Assembly (NCBI GenBank): GCA_934632155.1
Contig: CAKTXZ010000018.1
Location: forward strand, 1-48,846
Origin: an uncultured Clostridia bacterium
GTDB taxonomy: Bacteria; Bacillota; Clostridia; Christensenellales; Aristaeellaceae
Length of the DNA: 48,846 nt
Direction of reading: 5' to 3'
The notes beneath the pieces were generated by a model. The model did no database searches. It worked only from the letters and a program-made list of their open reading frames with translations, and had not been told where the DNA came from. The first letter of the stretch is position 1; the number at the start of each line of letters is the position of its first letter. A program made the translations under genes and the position numbers. Shown one piece after another: positions 17,765-26,314 of the stretch.

Positions 17765-18043
17765 ATGAGCCGTTCCGTTAAGAAAGGCCCGTTTGTACAG
17801 GAAGCGCTCTATAAGCGCATCGTGGATATGAACAAAACCGGCGCCAAGCAGGTTCTCAAGACCTGGAGCCGCGCCTCGACCATCTTCCCCGAATTCGTCG
17901 GCCACACCATCGCGGTGCATGACGGCCGCAAGCATGTTCCGGTTTATATCACCGAAGACATGGTCGGCCATAAGCTGGGCGAATTTGCCCCCACCCGCAC
18001 TTTCCGCGGGCATGCGGGTGAAAAGGCCTCGGCCCGTAAATAA
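17765..18043 (+). CDS. rpsS: 30S ribosomal protein S19
   Basis: A 92-residue S19 of the 30S head, contacting S13 and the A-site finger. Begins MSRSVKKGPFV, with WSRASTIFPEFVGHTIAVHDGRKHVPVYI and GEFAPTRTF. AAGGAGG precedes the ATG. Confidence 0.98.
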   Translation: MSRSVKKGPFVQEALYKRIVDMNKTGAKQVLKTWSRASTIFPEFVGHTIAVHDGRKHVPVYITEDMVGHKLGEFAPTRTFRGHAGEKASARK

Positions 18044-18062
18044 GGGAAGGAGCGAATAAAAG

Positions 18063-18449
18063 ATGGCAACTCGTACCCGTGAAAAGGGCGCGGCCCGCGC
18101 GGAAAATCGCGACAAGCGTCCCCAGGCCCACGCCAAAAATATCCGCCTGTCCCCCAGCAAGGCCAAGATCGTGCTTGACCTGATCCGGGGAAAGGACGCC
18201 GATAAGGCGCTGGCGATCCTGCAGTTCACCCCCAAGGCGGCCTCGCCCGTCATTTACAAGGTGCTTTCCAGCGCCATCGCCAATGCGGTAAACAACCAGG
18301 AAATGGATCGCAGCACGCTGTACGTCGCGGAGTGCTACGCCAATCCCGGCCCGACTCTCAAGCGCTTTGTGGCCCGCAGCCGCGGTAGCGCGTCCCCCAT
18401 GCTCAAGCGCACCTGCCATATCAGCGTGGTGCTCGACCAGAAGAAGTAA
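18063..18449 (+). CDS. rplV: 50S ribosomal protein L22
   Basis: A 128-residue L22, whose hairpin lines the exit tunnel (macrolide site). Core LSPSKAKIVLDLIRGKDADKAL and the C-terminal strand RGSASPMLKRTCHISVVL are intact. It has about 15 extra basic residues at the N-terminus (ATRTREKGAARAENRDKRP) compared with the shortest bacterial forms. Followed 13 bp later by rpsC. Confidence 0.97.
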   Translation: MATRTREKGAARAENRDKRPQAHAKNIRLSPSKAKIVLDLIRGKDADKALAILQFTPKAASPVIYKVLSSAIANAVNNQEMDRSTLYVAECYANPGPTLKRFVARSRGSASPMLKRTCHISVVLDQKK

Positions 18450-18462
18450 AGGGAGGATCACA

Positions 18463-19140
18463 ATGGGTCAGAAAGTTAATCCGCATGGCGCGCGCGTGGG
18501 CGTAATCTTCGATTGGAGCACCCGCTGGTACGCCGGCAAGAAGGATTTTGCCAACAACCTGGTTGAGGATTTCAACCTGCGCAAAATGCTCAAGGAAAAG
18601 TTCTATTCCTGCGGCATTTCCCGCATTGATATTGAACGCAGCGCTTCCCGCATGACGGTGACGCTGTTCGCCGGCAAGCCCGGCATGATTATCGGCCGCA
18701 GCGGCAAGGGCATTGAAGACCTGCGCGCCGAGGTGGAAAAGTTCGTGGGTCACGCCGTGAATATCCGCGTGATGGACGTGAAGAGCCCGGACGCCGACGC
18801 GCAGCTGATCGCCGAGAACATCGCGCAGCAGCTTGAAAAGCGCATCGCCTTCCGCCGCGCCATGAAGCAGAGCATCATGCGCGCCAACAAGGCCGGCGCC
18901 AAGGGCGTGAAGATCGCCATCGGCGGCCGTCTAGGCGGCGCGGATATCGCCCGCACCGAGCATTATCACGAGGGCTCCATCCCCCTGCAGACGCTGCGTG
19001 CCAACATTGACTACGGCTTTGCCGAAGCCAAGACCACCTATGGCCGTCTGGGCGTAAAGGTTTGGGTGTACAAGGGCCAGATCCTGCCCAAGCCCAAGAA
19101 GACCGCGCAGCCCGCTGCCGCTATCGAAGGAGGCAAGTAA
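18463..19140 (+). CDS. rpsC: 30S ribosomal protein S3
   Basis: A 225-residue S3 at the mRNA entry site. Start MGQKVNPHGARVGVI at 18463 with GGGAGGATC upstream; the frame is open further upstream, inside rplV, which I discard. A KH domain with the GxxG loop (IIGRSGKGIE) and the C-terminal domain GGRLGGADIARTEHYHEGSIPL are present. Confidence 0.98.
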   Translation: MGQKVNPHGARVGVIFDWSTRWYAGKKDFANNLVEDFNLRKMLKEKFYSCGISRIDIERSASRMTVTLFAGKPGMIIGRSGKGIEDLRAEVEKFVGHAVNIRVMDVKSPDADAQLIAENIAQQLEKRIAFRRAMKQSIMRANKAGAKGVKIAIGGRLGGADIARTEHYHEGSIPLQTLRANIDYGFAEAKTTYGRLGVKVWVYKGQILPKPKKTAQPAAAIEGGK

Positions 19141-19144
19141 TCCT

Positions 19145-19597
19145 ATGCTGATGCCTAAGAGAGTCAAGCGCCGCAAGCAGTTCCGCGGCCGCATGAAGGG
19201 CGCCGCTCACAGCGGCAATTTCATCGCCTACGGCGATATCGGCCTGATGGCCACCGAGCCCTGCTGGGTCACCTCTCAGCAAATCGAAGCCGCCCGTATC
19301 GCGCTGACCCGCTACACCAAGCGCGGCGGTCAGGTGTGGATCAAGATTTTCCCCGATAAGCCCGTGACCAAGAAGCCGGCTGAAACCCGCATGGGTTCCG
19401 GCAAGGGCGCGCCCGAATACTGGGTGGCGGTTGTTAAGCCCGGCCGCGTGCTGTTCGAAATCGGCGGCATCGAAGACAGCGTTGCGCGCGAAGCGCTGCG
19501 TCTGGCTTCCGGCAAGCTCCCCTTGAAGACCAAGATTGTGACGCGCAAGGACGCGCCGAATCCCAACGATATTGAAGCGGGTGGTGAAAGCAAATGA
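19145..19597 (+). CDS. rplP: 50S ribosomal protein L16
   Basis: A 150-residue L16 near the A-site tRNA. MLMPKRVKRRKQFRGRMKG, then GSGKGAPEYWVAVVKPG, is family-typical. Two in-frame ATGs (19145 and 19151) are possible; family convention favours the first. Overlaps rpmC by 4 bp. Confidence 0.97.
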   Translation: MLMPKRVKRRKQFRGRMKGAAHSGNFIAYGDIGLMATEPCWVTSQQIEAARIALTRYTKRGGQVWIKIFPDKPVTKKPAETRMGSGKGAPEYWVAVVKPGRVLFEIGGIEDSVAREALRLASGKLPLKTKIVTRKDAPNPNDIEAGGESK

Positions 19598-19785
19598 AGG
19601 CCAAGGAATTCGCAGCCATGAAGCCTGAAGAATTGACCGCGAAGATCGCCGAGCTCAAGGAAGAGCTCTTCAACCTTCGTTTCCGGCTTGCCACCGGTCA
19701 GCTCGAGAACACCATGCAAATCACTGCCGTCAAGCGCGATATCGCCCGTGCGAAGACCGTGCTGACCCAGCAGAGCAAGGCGTGA
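19594..19785 (+). CDS. rpmC: 50S ribosomal protein L29
   Basis: A 63-residue helical L29 at the tunnel exit beside L23. Pattern MKAKEFAAMKPEEL and EELFNLRFRLATGQLENTM is characteristic. ATGA overlap with rplP. Confidence 0.96.
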   Translation: MKAKEFAAMKPEELTAKIAELKEELFNLRFRLATGQLENTMQITAVKRDIARAKTVLTQQSKA

Positions 19786-19813
19786 CCGATAAGCCGTGAA
19801 AGGAGTCAATACC

Positions 19814-20074
19814 ATGTCTGAAGTAAGAGGCATCCGCAAGACCCGCGTTGGCGTGGTCGTCAGCGATAAGATGGATAAGACCATCGTCGTCTCCCTCTCC
19901 ACCCGCGTGCGGCATCCGCTGTATGGCAAGTTCATCACCCGCACCAGCAAGATCAAGGTGCATGATGAAGAAAATACCTGCGGCGTCGGCGACACCGTGA
20001 AGATCATGGAATGCCGTCCCCTGTCCAAGGATAAGCATTGGCGGCTGGTGGAAATCATCGAAAAGGCGAAGTAA
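19814..20074 (+). CDS. rpsQ: 30S ribosomal protein S17
   Basis: An 86-residue S17, a primary 16S rRNA binder. The ATG at 19814 (MSEVRGIRKTRVGVVVSDKM) has AAAGGAGT upstream and matches the family, better than an in-frame ATG at 19796. Core DKTIVVSLSTRVRHPLYGKF is intact. An unusually long 144-bp gap with hairpins follows before rplN. Confidence 0.97.
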   Translation: MSEVRGIRKTRVGVVVSDKMDKTIVVSLSTRVRHPLYGKFITRTSKIKVHDEENTCGVGDTVKIMECRPLSKDKHWRLVEIIEKAK

Positions 20075-20218
20075 GCCTTCCCCCGAAGGCAAAAGCCTTG
20101 CCGCTCTGAAGGCCGGAAGGTTTTCCCCCTCCCGCGCCAGAGCGAAGCAAAAGTATCCGACCGCTCATGGGGGCTCAGCACCCGCCATGAAGCGGAACCT
20201 ATAAAGGAGGAAACCCCT
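20075..20218 (+). promoter_or_regulatory. Hairpin-bearing gap between rpsQ and rplN
   Basis: GCCTTC-CCCC-GAAGGC (20075-20090) abuts the rpsQ stop, and CCGCTCATGG pairs with CCATG-A-AGCGG (20161-20195), a 10-bp stem with one bulged A just before the rplN ribosome binding site. Most genomes have only a few tens of bp here. An RNA-level control point of the spc-type half operon is possible (inference); no promoter is evident. Confidence 0.5.
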
Positions 20219-20587
20219 ATGATTCAGCCGCAAACGCGACTCAAGGTGGCCGACAATTCCGGCGCCAAGGAAATCATGTGCATCCGCGTGCTGGGTGGTT
20301 CCTTCCGCCGCTCCGGTTCGATCGGCGACGTGATCGTTGCATCCGTCAAGACCGCAACCCCCGGCGGGCAGGTTAAGAAGGGCGATGTGGTGAAGGCCGT
20401 TATCGTCCGCGTTCACCAGCCCCAGCGCCGCCCCGACGGCAGCTACATCCGCTTCGACGACAATGCCGCCGTCATCATCGGCAATGACAAAATGCCCCGC
20501 GGCACCCGTATCTTTGGGCCCGTGGCGCGCGAGCTGCGCGAGAAGGACTACATGAAGATCGTGTCCCTCGCCCCCGAAGTGCTGTAA
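20219..20587 (+). CDS. rplN: 50S ribosomal protein L14
   Basis: A 122-residue L14 at the subunit interface. MIQPQTRLKVADNSGAKEIMCIRVLGG and VRGPVARELR-type end (FGPVARELREKDYMKIVSLAPEVL) are diagnostic. AAAGGAGG ribosome binding site. Confidence 0.98.
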   Translation: MIQPQTRLKVADNSGAKEIMCIRVLGGSFRRSGSIGDVIVASVKTATPGGQVKKGDVVKAVIVRVHQPQRRPDGSYIRFDDNAAVIIGNDKMPRGTRIFGPVARELREKDYMKIVSLAPEVL

Positions 20588-20600
20588 GGAGGACAATGGA

Positions 20601-20942
20601 ATGTTTGTAAAAGCAAAGGATCAGGTCGTTGTCATCTCCGGCAAGGACAAGGGCGTGAAGGGCAAGGTGGTTACCGCCGCGCCCAAGACGGGCAAGGTTG
20701 TGGTCGAGGGCGTCGCCATGATGACCAAGCATCAGAAGGCGCGTCAGCAGGGCCAGCAGGGCGGCATCATGAAAAAGGAAGCCTTCATCGACGCTTCCAA
20801 CGTGATGGTGATTTGCCCCAAGTGCGGCAAGCCCACCCGCGTCGGCCACAAGATCGTCGAAGTGACCGGTAAGGATGGCAAGGTTAGCAAGAAGAACGTC
20901 CGCGTCTGCCACCACAAGGACTGCGGCGCTCAGCTCGACTGA
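20601..20942 (+). CDS. rplX: 50S ribosomal protein L24
   Basis: A 113-residue L24, an assembly initiator. KOW motif VVVISGKDKGVKGKV at the N-terminus. The C-terminal part carries CPKC and CHHKDC, a zinc-knuckle arrangement also found in other clostridial L24 proteins; it is slightly longer than the roughly 103-residue norm. Confidence 0.97.
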   Translation: MFVKAKDQVVVISGKDKGVKGKVVTAAPKTGKVVVEGVAMMTKHQKARQQGQQGGIMKKEAFIDASNVMVICPKCGKPTRVGHKIVEVTGKDGKVSKKNVRVCHHKDCGAQLD

Positions 20943-20960
20943 TAAGGAGGACACAAGCAA

Positions 20961-21503
20961 ATGGCTACCCGGATTAAGGAAAAGTATCTGGCCGAAGCTG
21001 TGCCTGCCTTGCAGCAGAAGTTCGGCTATAAGAACGTCATGCAGATTCCGCGTCTGGAAAAGGTCATCATCAACATGGGCTTGGGCGATTGCAAGGACAA
21101 CGCCAAGGCGCTGGAAGCCGCCGTTGCGGAGCTGACCCAGATTGCCGGCCAGAAGCCGTTGGTGACCAAGGCTCGCAAGAGCGTCGCGAACTTCAAGCTC
21201 CGTCAGGGCATGAATGTCGGCGCGAAGGTGACGCTGCGCGGCAGCCGCATGGAGGAGTTCATCGACAAGCTGGTCAATATCGCGCTGCCCCGCGTCCGCG
21301 ACTTCCGCGGCGTTTCCGGCAAGGCCTTCGACGGCCGCGGAAACTACGCGCTGGGCATCAAGGAGCAGCTGATTTTCCCCGAAATCGAATACGATAAGGT
21401 GGAAAAGATTCGCGGTATGGAAATGATTTTTGTCACCACCGCCAAGACCGACGAAGAGGCGAAGGAACTGCTGCGGCTGCTGGGCATGCCCTTCGAGCGC
21501 TAA
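20961..21503 (+). CDS. rplE: 50S ribosomal protein L5
   Basis: A 180-residue L5, binding 5S rRNA and P-site tRNA. Segments KVIINMGLGDCKDNAK, GQKPLVTKARKSVANFKLRQG and RDFRGVSGKAFDGRGNY are conserved. Ribosome binding site AAGGAGG; 16 bp before rpsN. Confidence 0.98.
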   Translation: MATRIKEKYLAEAVPALQQKFGYKNVMQIPRLEKVIINMGLGDCKDNAKALEAAVAELTQIAGQKPLVTKARKSVANFKLRQGMNVGAKVTLRGSRMEEFIDKLVNIALPRVRDFRGVSGKAFDGRGNYALGIKEQLIFPEIEYDKVEKIRGMEMIFVTTAKTDEEAKELLRLLGMPFER

Positions 21504-21519
21504 GGGAGGAGAAGAAAAA

Positions 21520-21705
21520 ATGGCAAAGACTAGTATGAAGATCCGCCAGGCGCGGCCTGCCAAGTTCTCTACCCGTGCCTACACCCGCTGCCGCCTGTGC
21601 GGCCGTCCGCATTCCGTGCTCCGCCGTTACGGCGTATGCCGCATCTGTTTCCGCGAATTGGCCTACAAGGGCCAGATCCCCGGCGTGCGCAAAGCGAGCT
21701 GGTAA
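21520..21705 (+). CDS. rpsN: 30S ribosomal protein S14, zinc-binding type Z
   Basis: A 61-residue S14 of the short, zinc-binding form (about 61 versus 89-100 residues for the zinc-free form). Ligands are CRLC and CRIC (C-x2-C-x12-C-x2-C). The ATG at 21520 has GGGAGGAG upstream; the longer open frame overlaps rplE and is discarded. Confidence 0.97.
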   Translation: MAKTSMKIRQARPAKFSTRAYTRCRLCGRPHSVLRRYGVCRICFRELAYKGQIPGVRKASW

Positions 21706-21724
21706 GTATAAAGGAGGTTCCATC

Positions 21725-22123
21725 ATGGTTGTGAATGATCCCATTGCCGATATGCTCACCCGCATTCGCAACGCGCAGATCGCCCGCCACGACAGCGTGA
21801 CGATCCCCGCCAGCAACATGAAGAAGGCAATCGCCAAGATTCTTCTGGACGAAGGGTACATCAAATCGGTTGAAAACGTGGCCGACGGCCTGCAGGGCAG
21901 CATCAAGATCACCCTGAAATATCAGGATAAGAAGCAGCCCGTTATCGTTGGCCTCAAGCGTATTTCCAAGCCCGGCCTGCGGGTGTACGCCACCTGCGAG
22001 GAGCTGCCCAAGGTTCTGGGCGGTCTGGGCATGGCCATCGTTTCCACTTCCAAGGGTCTGATGACCGATAAGGTCGCCCGGAAGGAAAACATGGGCGGCG
22101 AAGTGCTTTGCTACATCTGGTAA
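21725..22123 (+). CDS. rpsH: 30S ribosomal protein S8
   Basis: A 132-residue S8, a primary 16S binder and, in E. coli, repressor of the spc operon. DPIADMLTRIRNAQ and the C-terminal STSKGLMTDKVARKENMGGEVLCYIW are typical. AAAGGAGG precedes the ATG at 21725. Confidence 0.98.
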   Translation: MVVNDPIADMLTRIRNAQIARHDSVTIPASNMKKAIAKILLDEGYIKSVENVADGLQGSIKITLKYQDKKQPVIVGLKRISKPGLRVYATCEELPKVLGGLGMAIVSTSKGLMTDKVARKENMGGEVLCYIW

Positions 22124-22151
22124 TCAACACGTCATTGGAGGTAGAATTAAT

Positions 22152-22700
22152 ATGTCTCGTATCGGAAGGCTCCCGATTGCCGTTCCCGCGGGCGTGACGG
22201 TTACTATTGATGAAAGCAATCTGGTGACCGTAAAGGGCCCCAAGGGCACGCTGTCTCAGCAGGTGAACCCCGACATTACGGTGAAGCAGGAGGGCAACGA
22301 GCTGTTGGTCACCCGCCCCACCGACGATAAGAACCATCGCGCGCTGCACGGCCTGTATCGCGCGCTGATCCACAACATGGTGGTCGGCGTGACGGAAGGC
22401 TTTTCCAAGACGCTGGAAATGGTCGGTACGGGCTACCGTGCCGCGGCCGAGGAAAACGGCAGGAAGCTCAACATCAATATCGGCTTCTCCCATCCGGTGA
22501 TTCTGGACGCGCCCGAAAACATCACCTTCGAAACGCCCGTTCAGACCAAGATCGTGGTCAAGGGCATCAATAAGCAGCAGGTTGGCAACCTTGCCGCCGA
22601 TATCCGCGCCATTCGTAAGCCGGAGCCCTATCTGGGCAAGGGCATCAAGTACGAGGGCGAGCATATCCGCCGCAAGGAAGGCAAGGCTGGTAAGAAGTAA
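22152..22700 (+). CDS. rplF: 50S ribosomal protein L6
   Basis: A 182-residue two-domain L6. MSRIGRLPIAVPAGV, VKGPKGTL and the C-terminal motif RKPEPYLGKGIKYEGEHIRRKEGKAGKK identify it. TTGGAGG ribosome binding site. Confidence 0.98.
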   Translation: MSRIGRLPIAVPAGVTVTIDESNLVTVKGPKGTLSQQVNPDITVKQEGNELLVTRPTDDKNHRALHGLYRALIHNMVVGVTEGFSKTLEMVGTGYRAAAEENGRKLNINIGFSHPVILDAPENITFETPVQTKIVVKGINKQQVGNLAADIRAIRKPEPYLGKGIKYEGEHIRRKEGKAGKK

Positions 22701-22718
22701 GAAAGGGAGTGAACGCAT

Positions 22719-23087
22719 ATGTTCAAAAAGCGCGACCGTAATGAAGTGCGCGTGATCCGTCACGCCCGCGTCCGCAAAAAGATCAGCGGCACCCCCGAAA
22801 TGCCGCGCCTGTGCGTGTATCGCAGCAATAAATCCATCTATGCGCAAGTGATCGACGATACCAAGGGCGTGACGCTGGTGTCCGCGTCCACCATCGATCC
22901 GGCCCTGCGTGGCCAGCTGGACGAGCAGAGCAAGACCGGCGCTGCCCAGATGGTTGGCAAGCTGGTGGCCGAGCGTGCGCTCAGCGCCGGCATCAAGGAC
23001 GTCGTCTTTGATCGCGGCGGCTACCTCTACACCGGGCGCATCGCCGCCCTGGCCGCGGCAGCCCGCGAAGCCGGCCTGAACTTCTAA
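22719..23087 (+). CDS. rplR: 50S ribosomal protein L18
   Basis: A 122-residue L18 that binds 5S rRNA with L5. RLCVYRSNKSIYAQVIDD and VFDRGGYLYTGRIAALAAAAREAGLNF are characteristic. GAAAGGGAG ribosome binding site. Confidence 0.98.
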   Translation: MFKKRDRNEVRVIRHARVRKKISGTPEMPRLCVYRSNKSIYAQVIDDTKGVTLVSASTIDPALRGQLDEQSKTGAAQMVGKLVAERALSAGIKDVVFDRGGYLYTGRIAALAAAAREAGLNF

Positions 23088-23102
23088 GGAGGGAATGAAC
23101 GC

Positions 23103-23627
23103 ATGCCTATGAATGAACGCAGGGAACGCCGGGACCGCGAGGAGCCCGTCAGCGAATTCAAAGAGCGCCTGGTCGCCCTCAACAGGGTTACCAAGGTTGT
23201 TAAGGGCGGTAAGAATTTCCGCTTTGCCGCGCTGGTTGTCGTCGGCGACGAAAACGGCCGCGTAGGCGCCGCGATCGGCAAGGCCAAGGAAGTGCCCGAG
23301 GCCATCCGCAAGGCGAAGGAAGCCGCCCAGAAGCATCTGATTAACGTGCCCATGGAAGGCACCACCATCCCCCATGCCATCGACGGCCTGTACGGCACGG
23401 CGAAGGTCGTGCTGCTGCCCGCTGAAGAGGGCGCAGGCGTTATCGCCGGCGGCGGCGCGCGCGCTGTGCTGGAGCTGGCGGGCATCAAGGATATCCGCAC
23501 CAAGACCTTCGGCACGAACAACCGCATCAACACCGTGAAGGCGACGCTGGAAGGCCTTAAGGCTCTGCGCAACGCCGAAATGGTGGCCAAGATGCGCGGC
23601 AAGACCGTCGAAGAAATCATCGGCTAA
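23103..23627 (+). CDS. rpsE: 30S ribosomal protein S5
   Basis: A 174-residue S5 (decoding fidelity, mRNA helicase with S3 and S4). The S5 N-domain GGKNFRFAALVVVGDENGRVG and the C-domain IAGGGARAVLELAGI are intact. AAGGAGGG ribosome binding site. Confidence 0.98.
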   Translation: MPMNERRERRDREEPVSEFKERLVALNRVTKVVKGGKNFRFAALVVVGDENGRVGAAIGKAKEVPEAIRKAKEAAQKHLINVPMEGTTIPHAIDGLYGTAKVVLLPAEEGAGVIAGGGARAVLELAGIKDIRTKTFGTNNRINTVKATLEGLKALRNAEMVAKMRGKTVEEIIG

Positions 23628-23642
23628 GGAGGATATGGAAAA

Positions 23643-23825
23643 ATGAAGCTGAAGATTACATTGACCAGGTCCCCCATTGCCAGCCTGCAGAAGCATATCG
23701 ACACCGTCAAGGCGCTGGGCCTGCGCAAGGTTGGCCAGACGGTCGTCAAGGAAGACAACCCCTGCATCCGCGGCCAGATCTTCTGCGTGAAGCACATGGT
23801 CAAGGTTGAGGAAATTAACGAATAA
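23643..23825 (+). CDS. rpmD: 50S ribosomal protein L30
   Basis: A 60-residue L30: MKLKITLTRSPIASLQKHIDTVKALGLRK, then VKEDNPCIRGQ. It is 15 bp after rpsE and 18 bp before rplO. Confidence 0.97.
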   Translation: MKLKITLTRSPIASLQKHIDTVKALGLRKVGQTVVKEDNPCIRGQIFCVKHMVKVEEINE

Positions 23826-23843
23826 TCAAGGGAGGGCTCACCC

Positions 23844-24284
23844 ATGAAACTGCATGAGTTGCAACCGGCGATCGGTTCGACGACTGCCCCGAAGCGCCTC
23901 GGCCGAGGCGTAGGCTCCCAATTGGGCAAAACCTCCGGTAAGGGCCATAAGGGCGCCAAGGCGCGCTCCGGCGGCGGCAAGCGCCCCGGCTTCGAAGGCG
24001 GCCAGATGCCTCTGACCCGCCGTATCCCCAAGCGCGGCTTTACCAATATCTTCGCCAAGGAATACGCGATCGTCAATGTCTCCGCGCTCAACGCCTTTGA
24101 GGACGGCGAGACTGTGACCGTTCAGGCGCTGATCGAAAAGGGTCTGATTAAAAAGGCCATGGACGGCGTAAAGGTTCTTGGCGGCGGCGAACTGCAGAAG
24201 AAGCTCACCGTTTCGGTCGATAAAGTAACCAATTCCGCGAAGGAAAAGATCGAGGCGATCGGCGGGAAAGTCGAGGTGAAGTAA
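23844..24284 (+). CDS. rplO: 50S ribosomal protein L15
   Basis: A 146-residue L15. N-terminal MKLHELQPAIGSTTAPKRLGRG, GKTSGKGHKGAKARSGGGKRPGFEGGQMPL is the unmistakable glycine/lysine-rich segment. The C-terminal globular part is normal. Only 2 bp separate it from secY, so the two are coupled. Confidence 0.98.
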   Translation: MKLHELQPAIGSTTAPKRLGRGVGSQLGKTSGKGHKGAKARSGGGKRPGFEGGQMPLTRRIPKRGFTNIFAKEYAIVNVSALNAFEDGETVTVQALIEKGLIKKAMDGVKVLGGGELQKKLTVSVDKVTNSAKEKIEAIGGKVEVK

Positions 24285-24286
24285 CG

Positions 24287-25552
24287 ATGTGGGAAACGCT
24301 GCGTAACGTCTGGCGGGTTCCCGAGCTCCGCAAAAAGGTGCTCTATACGTTCTTCATGCTTCTGATTTTCCGTCTGGTCAGCGTCATTCCCGCTCCGGGC
24401 GTCGACGCGGCCGCAATCCAGCAACAGATGGGCAACTACGACATGCTGGGGCTGGTCAACATGATGACGGGCAATGCGTTCTCCCAGATGACCATCATGG
24501 CCATGGGTATTTCGCCCTACATCAACGCTTCCATTATCATTCAGCTGCTCACCATCGCAATCCCCGCGCTGGAGCGGCTGCAGAAGGAAGGCGGCGAAGA
24601 GGGCAAGCAGAAAATCAACCGCATCACCCGTTATGTAACGGTCGGCTTGGCTGCCCTGCAGGCCATCGGTATCATCACTGGTCTGCGCGGCATTAAGGCC
24701 TCCTATCAGAACTTCCTCGGCTATCTGATCATCGGCTTCGTGATGGCCGGCGGCACGGCGATGGCGATGTGGATCGGCGAAAGGATCACCAAGAAGGGCA
24801 TCGGCAACGGTATCAGCCTGCTGATCTTCGCCGGCATCATCTCCAACCTGTTCAACGGCATTCTTTCGACCACGCAGGGCATCTTCAACGGCGCCAGCAC
24901 GGTTGGCAATCTGCTGCTGATTCTGGTGACGACGATTGTCATCCTGACGCTGGTTACGCTGGTGGAGCTGGCCGAGCGCCGCATTCCCGTTCAGTACGCC
25001 AAGCGCGTGGTGGGACGGAAGATGTACGGCGGCCAGAGCACCCACATTCCCATGAAGCTGCTGTCCGTCGGCGTGCTGCCCCTGATTTTCGCCTATTCCT
25101 TCATGGCGTTCCCGGGCACGATCTTCGCCATGTTCGGCACCAACTCCGGCGCGTATCAGTGGTGGACCAATAACATGGGTCAAACCTCCTTCTGGTACAT
25201 GCTGGTGTGCGCGCTGCTGATCATCGCGTTCAGCTACTTCTACACCTCCATCACCTTCAACCCGCAGGATATCGCCAAGAATATCCAGCAGCAGGGCGGC
25301 CATATTCCCGGTATCCGTACCGGCACCAAGACGGTGGAATACCTTGCGCGTACGTCCAACCGCCTCACGCTCTTCGCCGCGTTGTTCCTGGCCATCCTCG
25401 CCACCATCCCCTCCGTGCTTTCCGTGTGGCAGCAGGTGCAGATTCCCTTCGGCGCCTCCTCCATTCTGATTGCCGTGAGCGTGGCGATTGAAACGGTGCG
25501 TCAGGTGGAGAGCCAGCTGGTGATGCGCAATTACAAAGGCTTCCTCGGCTGA
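24287..25552 (+). CDS. secY: Preprotein translocase subunit SecY
   Basis: A 421-residue channel protein of the SecYEG translocon with about ten membrane helices (first: VLYTFFMLLIFRLVSVIPAP). The plug/early periplasmic segment and the cytoplasmic loops with AERRIPVQYAKR and the C-terminal VRQVESQLVMRNYKGFLG are family-typical. ATG directly follows the rplO stop. Confidence 0.98.
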   Translation: MWETLRNVWRVPELRKKVLYTFFMLLIFRLVSVIPAPGVDAAAIQQQMGNYDMLGLVNMMTGNAFSQMTIMAMGISPYINASIIIQLLTIAIPALERLQKEGGEEGKQKINRITRYVTVGLAALQAIGIITGLRGIKASYQNFLGYLIIGFVMAGGTAMAMWIGERITKKGIGNGISLLIFAGIISNLFNGILSTTQGIFNGASTVGNLLLILVTTIVILTLVTLVELAERRIPVQYAKRVVGRKMYGGQSTHIPMKLLSVGVLPLIFAYSFMAFPGTIFAMFGTNSGAYQWWTNNMGQTSFWYMLVCALLIIAFSYFYTSITFNPQDIAKNIQQQGGHIPGIRTGTKTVEYLARTSNRLTLFAALFLAILATIPSVLSVWQQVQIPFGASSILIAVSVAIETVRQVESQLVMRNYKGFLG

Positions 25553-25569
25553 GGCTGCGGAAAGATGCA

Positions 25570-25669
25570 GGAATGCTTCCTTGCGGGCGCGGCGCGTTCC
25601 CCCCGCAAGGGAACATTCCACATTTGATGTAAACCCTACGCTGCAGAAGGCCGGGGCTTCCCGCCTTCT
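25570..25669 (+). terminator. Two hairpins between secY and adk
   Basis: A long stem GGAATG-C-TTCCTTGCGG pairs with CCGCAAGGGAA-CATTCC (25570-25619), and AGAAGGC pairs with GCCTTCT (25645-25669). Neither is followed by a T run, so they are more likely RNA-processing, stabilising or attenuating structures than full terminators. Confidence 0.45.
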
Positions 25670-25687
25670 CTCTGAAAGGAGCAGACC

Positions 25688-26314
25688 ATGAACATCGTCT
25701 TCTTGGGCCCTCCCGGTGCGGGCAAGGGCACGCACGCGCAGATGCTCATGAGCGAGCTGGGCATCCCTCAGATTTCTACCGGCGACATGCTGCGTCAGGC
25801 CATTAAGGCGGAAACGCCGATGGGGCTGAATGCGAAGCGCTACATCGATCAGGGCGCGCTGGTGCCCGACGATGTGGTGATTGCAATCGTCCGGGATCGA
25901 CTGGCGCAGGAGGATTGCCTGCATGGCTATATTCTGGACGGCTTTCCGCGCACTGTGGCGCAAGCCGAGGCGCTGGCTACCTTCGCCAAGATTGACGTGG
26001 CGTTGAACCTTGCCCTCCCGGACGAGATGATCGTCAAGCGGCTTTCCGGCCGCCGGGTGTGCCTCAAGTGCGGCGGCACGTATCACATCTCCTCGCTCAA
26101 TGGGCGTGAGGCTTGCGAGGCGTGCGGTGAAAAGCTGGTGCAGCGCAAGGATGATACCCCCGAGACGATTCAGAATCGTCTGGCCGTTTACGCAAAGCAG
26201 ACCGCGCCGCTGATTGATTATTACCAGAAGCGGGGGCTGCTGCGCACGGTAGACTGTCTGGGCACACGGGAAGAAAACCATCAGGCTGTACGAAAGGCTC
26301 TGGGCATCGCATGA
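25688..26314 (+). CDS. adk: Adenylate kinase
   Basis: A 208-residue enzyme interconverting ATP + AMP and 2 ADP. P-loop GPPGAGKGTHAQ, AMP-site ISTGDMLRQA and DGFPRTVAQAE are present. The lid carries four cysteines (CLKC and CEAC), the zinc form usual in Gram-positives, but is about 4-5 residues shorter between the pairs than in Bacillus. Stop overlaps the map start by 4 bp. Confidence 0.98.
   Translation: MNIVFLGPPGAGKGTHAQMLMSELGIPQISTGDMLRQAIKAETPMGLNAKRYIDQGALVPDDVVIAIVRDRLAQEDCLHGYILDGFPRTVAQAEALATFAKIDVALNLALPDEMIVKRLSGRRVCLKCGGTYHISSLNGREACEACGEKLVQRKDDTPETIQNRLAVYAKQTAPLIDYYQKRGLLRTVDCLGTREENHQAVRKALGIA

Noticed and set aside
16574..18253. A 559-codon antisense frame over rplW-rplB-rpsS-rplV, and a 719-codon one over 24122-26281
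   Set aside because: Both are complements of conserved r-protein, secY and adk genes with low-complexity, His/Gly/Ala-rich translations typical of antisense GC-rich frames.
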